NCBI RefSeq assembly: GCF_900604945.1
Contig: NZ_UWPB01000002.1
Location: 1,116,001 to 1,180,000 of the forward strand
Reading direction: 5' to 3'
Length of the DNA: 64,000 nt
Source: Ruminococcus sp. Marseille-P6503
GTDB lineage: Bacteria > Bacillota > Clostridia > Oscillospirales > Ruminococcaceae
Every line of letters begins with the position of its first letter. The first letter of the stretch is position 1. This document shows, in pieces, positions 61,574 through 64,000 of this stretch. Position numbers and translations under genes: made by a program. The notes beneath the pieces were generated by a model, which ran no database searches, was not told where the DNA came from, and was given only the letters and a program-made list of their open reading frames with translations.

Positions 61574-64000
61574 GTGAACGACGTCAAAAAATTCGGACGT
61601 ATTAACATAATACATATAACGGCGCTGACAGTTGTTTATGCAGCCGTTGTGCTGCTTATCATGCGTTTTGAATATGCCTACGGCTCAAATACAGACTGGG
61701 GCGGTCAGCATTACGCGATTCCTGATTATTTCCGAAAGCTTTTTTATGAAACTGGCGATATTTTCCCGAGCTTCGCGGCAAATTTGGGAGCCGGAGAGAA
61801 TATATACAATTTTTCATATTACGGTCTTTACTCGCCGATAATACTTATTTCCTATCTTCTGCCGTTTGTGAAAATGCCGGTATACATTCAGGCGGTAAGC
61901 ATTATCGGAATGGAGATAAGCATATTGCTTTTCTACAGGTTTATGCGCGCCAAATTCAGGGATTCTACAGCCTTTCTCATGTCGCTGGCCTTTCTCTGCG
62001 CTGCTCCGCTTATATATCACGGACACAGGCATATCATGTTTGTCAGCTATATGCCGTTTCTTATCCTCGCTCTCGGCTCCGCCGACAGCTATTTTGAAAA
62101 AGGAAAAAAGTCCGGGCTTATATTCTGGACGCTTATGATAATTCTTTCAAGCTGGTTTTTCAGCGTTTCCGCTCTGGCAGTTCTGTTGGTTTACGGCGCC
62201 TACAGATATATATCCTTAAACGATAAAATAAAGCCGAAGGAGCTGCTGAAGGCGGGCGTTGCCTATACGGGCAAGCTGCTGATACCAGTTATGCTTGCCG
62301 GTGTTCTGCTGCTGCCTACCGCGGCGGCGCTTCTGTCAGGACGTGATTCTGCCAATGTGAAAACCGACTGGATTAAATTTTTACCTCAGTTCAAGCTTAA
62401 TTATATAGGAATGTCCACCTATTCCATGGGTCTTTCCTGCTTTGCCGTTCTTTCGGTTGCCGCGGCGTTATTCAGCAGGGATAAGGCAAGGCGTTTTCTG
62501 GGAGCCGTTATCGCGGCGGTGTCGTTCTTTCCGCTGATAGTTTATATTTTAAACGGAACGATGTACTTTGATCCCAAGGTTCTGATACCTTTTATTCCGC
62601 TGGGAATAATTCTGCTCGGACAGTGCTATGAGGAGATTATCGGAAGAAAAAAGTCTTACAAGGTCATATTCGGCGTTTTTCTGATCGTTTACGCCGTTGG
62701 AGCGGTGTTTTATGACGGCTGGAAAAGCACATGGGAATTCATGGCTACGGATATGCTGGCGCTTTCATTTTGTCTTTGCTGTTTCAGCCGATCGGGGAAA
62801 AAAGCTTTTCTGTGGATAGCTGTTACGGCGGTTCCCTTTGTTTCCATGCTTTCTTTTAATCTGGCCGATAAGCTTATTCCGCTTAAAACGCTTGAATACG
62901 AAAATTCTGAGCGGATCGAATATCTCGCGGATATAATAGCCGGCGATGAAAAGCTTGTCAGAAGCTCCTGCGGAATAAAGCGTTCGGATACCGTAAATAT
63001 GATCTATAATACGGATTATTACAGTCCCTATCTATATTCCTCGATCCACCACAAGGGCTACAACAGCTTTTATTTCAATGAAATGCGAAATGAAAATGAA
63101 TACAGAAATTCTGCGCTTACCACAAGATCCTCAAATATTCTGTTTAACATTTTTATGGGAAACAAATATCTTATCACAGACGGGGAATGCGATGAAGCCG
63201 GATATGAGCTTGAGAAAAGCTCAGGCGTTTACAGGCTTTATAAAAACGACGCCGTCCTTCCGGTAGGCAGGAGCACAGACAGGGTAATAAGCGAGACCGA
63301 ATATCTGAGCCTGAATTACGTTCAGAGAATGGAGGCGCTGGTAAACTGTATAGTTGCGGACTCGGCAGACGACGGAGAGGCGTATGAGTCTTCCGTTGAG
63401 CAGTACGGAGAGATAAAGCTGACGGAGAACGAAAACATAGGCGAATTGCAGGACGGCTGGAGGATCAAAAGCTCATCGGATTTTACAGCAGCGGTAAAGC
63501 TTCCCCAGTCCGTTCCCAAGGATAAAATACTTGTCATTGAAATGAGGGCGGACAATAAAACAGGAAAAAGAAAAGACATCAGCGTCTCTGTAAACGGAAT
63601 AAAGAATACGCTTACCGATCCGGAGTGGAAATATTACAATAAAAATACCGTGTTTGAATATGTACTTACAAGCGGCGGCAACGAAAGCCTTACAGAGCTT
63701 GAGTTTAAATTCGGCGCGGGAGATTATACGATAAGCGAGATAACGGCGTATACTTTGGATTATCCCGAACCTTACTATGACGAGCTGATATTTGATAAGG
63801 AAAAAACCAAGGGCGATGTAATGGAGGGCAGCATAGAGTGTTCCTCGGACGGATATTTTGAGCTTACTGTTCCTTATGACGACGGCTTTGAAATATACGT
63901 TGACGGAAAAAAGCAGGATTACGAAAAGGTAAATACAGCGTTTATAGGGTTCCCCATATCCAAGGGCAGTCACAGCATAAGGATAGTTTACACCGCGCCC
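61574..64000 (+). CDS. YfhO-like polytopic membrane protein, truncated by the window end
   Basis: An open frame of 809 codons running off the window without a stop. There are about 12 hydrophobic segments in the first 450 residues (e.g. LTVVYAAVVLLI near residue 17). An early extracytoplasmic loop carries TDWGGQH, and a large C-terminal beta-rich outer domain (from about 440) follows. This matches the YfhO family, GT-C-like enzymes that glycosylate lipoteichoic acid or similar polymers with undecaprenyl-linked sugars. Start is GTG 61574, 10 nt after GGAGG. Smaller reading frames inside it are shadows. Confidence 0.82.
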   Translation, partial: MNDVKKFGRINIIHITALTVVYAAVVLLIMRFEYAYGSNTDWGGQHYAIPDYFRKLFYETGDIFPSFAANLGAGENIYNFSYYGLYSPIILISYLLPFVKMPVYIQAVSIIGMEISILLFYRFMRAKFRDSTAFLMSLAFLCAAPLIYHGHRHIMFVSYMPFLILALGSADSYFEKGKKSGLIFWTLMIILSSWFFSVSALAVLLVYGAYRYISLNDKIKPKELLKAGVAYTGKLLIPVMLAGVLLLPTAAALLSGRDSANVKTDWIKFLPQFKLNYIGMSTYSMGLSCFAVLSVAAALFSRDKARRFLGAVIAAVSFFPLIVYILNGTMYFDPKVLIPFIPLGIILLGQCYEEIIGRKKSYKVIFGVFLIVYAVGAVFYDGWKSTWEFMATDMLALSFCLCCFSRSGKKAFLWIAVTAVPFVSMLSFNLADKLIPLKTLEYENSERIEYLADIIAGDEKLVRSSCGIKRSDTVNMIYNTDYYSPYLYSSIHHKGYNSFYFNEMRNENEYRNSALTTRSSNILFNIFMGNKYLITDGECDEAGYELEKSSGVYRLYKNDAVLPVGRSTDRVISETEYLSLNYVQRMEALVNCIVADSADDGEAYESSVEQYGEIKLTENENIGELQDGWRIKSSSDFTAAVKLPQSVPKDKILVIEMRADNKTGKRKDISVSVNGIKNTLTDPEWKYYNKNTVFEYVLTSGGNESLTELEFKFGAGDYTISEITAYTLDYPEPYYDELIFDKEKTKGDVMEGSIECSSDGYFELTVPYDDGFEIYVDGKKQDYEKVNTAFIGFPISKGSHSIRIVYTAP

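Noticed and set aside
61632-63266. Several small ORFs in the last 2.4 kb
   Set aside because: They are out-of-frame shadows of the continuous YfhO-like frame that begins at GTG 61574 and runs off the window.

Overview
The window reads as a contiguous chromosome segment of a Clostridia-class Firmicute, probably of the Ruminococcus/Oscillospiraceae type. Evidence: strong AGGAGG-type ribosome sites, many TTG/GTG starts, sigma-A promoters with a regular 17-bp spacer, a T-box leader, MraZ/DivIVA-like/SigH-like/RqcH/TrmK genes, a DNPR-type (meso-DAP) MurE, and a surface protein ending in an NQPTG-like sorting signal. I see no rRNA, intact tRNA, CRISPR array, prophage or transposase.

Layout. 0.1-8.1 kb: two SDR enzymes, an SSS symporter (minus), purA, a PH-like protein, an FkbM methyltransferase and a secreted transglutaminase-like protein. 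8.2-13.3 kb: an orphan eukaryotic-type HisA, then ddl-murI-DUF1934-argS. 13.5-18.8 kb: a GH2 glycosidase (minus), dprA, and a TetR regulator with an operator palindrome upstream of an SDR gene. 19-25.5 kb: a sorted surface protein, rsmD-coaD-coiled-coil, a tail-anchored J-domain-like protein (minus), two unknown acidic proteins and a cyclophilin. 25.9-31.1 kb: pyrG, an FkbH/acyl-carrier-protein pair, the first copy of a dispersed structured repeat, an unknown protein and ppa.

31.4-47.4 kb is the dcw (division and cell wall) cluster: mraZ, rsmH, ftsL-like, a PASTA-bearing class B PBP, murE, murF, a divergent mraY, ftsW, murG, an unknown bitopic protein, murA, ftsQ, ftsZ. It makes the UDP-MurNAc-pentapeptide/lipid II machinery and the divisome core. 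murD is missing and the MraY homologue carries changes at normally invariant polar residues. Three AAAGYGS boxes at 10-bp period just after the mraZ promoter look like the MraZ operator. 47.9-56.4 kb: a DivIVA-like coiled coil, an orphan fumarase-beta-like protein, a SigH-like sigma factor, a tRNA-like relic, a zinc-ribbon protein, DUF1858, the second repeat copy, trmK, a Nif3-like gene, rqcH, a 3-methyladenine glycosylase and a flavodiiron protein. 56.6-64 kb: leuA (minus) behind a T-box and a small ORF, then galT, a PIG-L deacetylase and a YfhO-like membrane protein cut by the window end.

The observation I rate highest is a recurring translation-start architecture. At murE, ftsQ, ppiB and hisA the strong Shine-Dalgarno lies 26-34 nt upstream of the credible start codon. 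A perfect or near-perfect hairpin begins 1-4 nt after it and ends exactly 10 nt before the ATG. A fifth, related case precedes the SDR gene at 1230. Second is a pair of inverted, roughly 130-185-bp intergenic repeats whose hairpins survive sequence variation.
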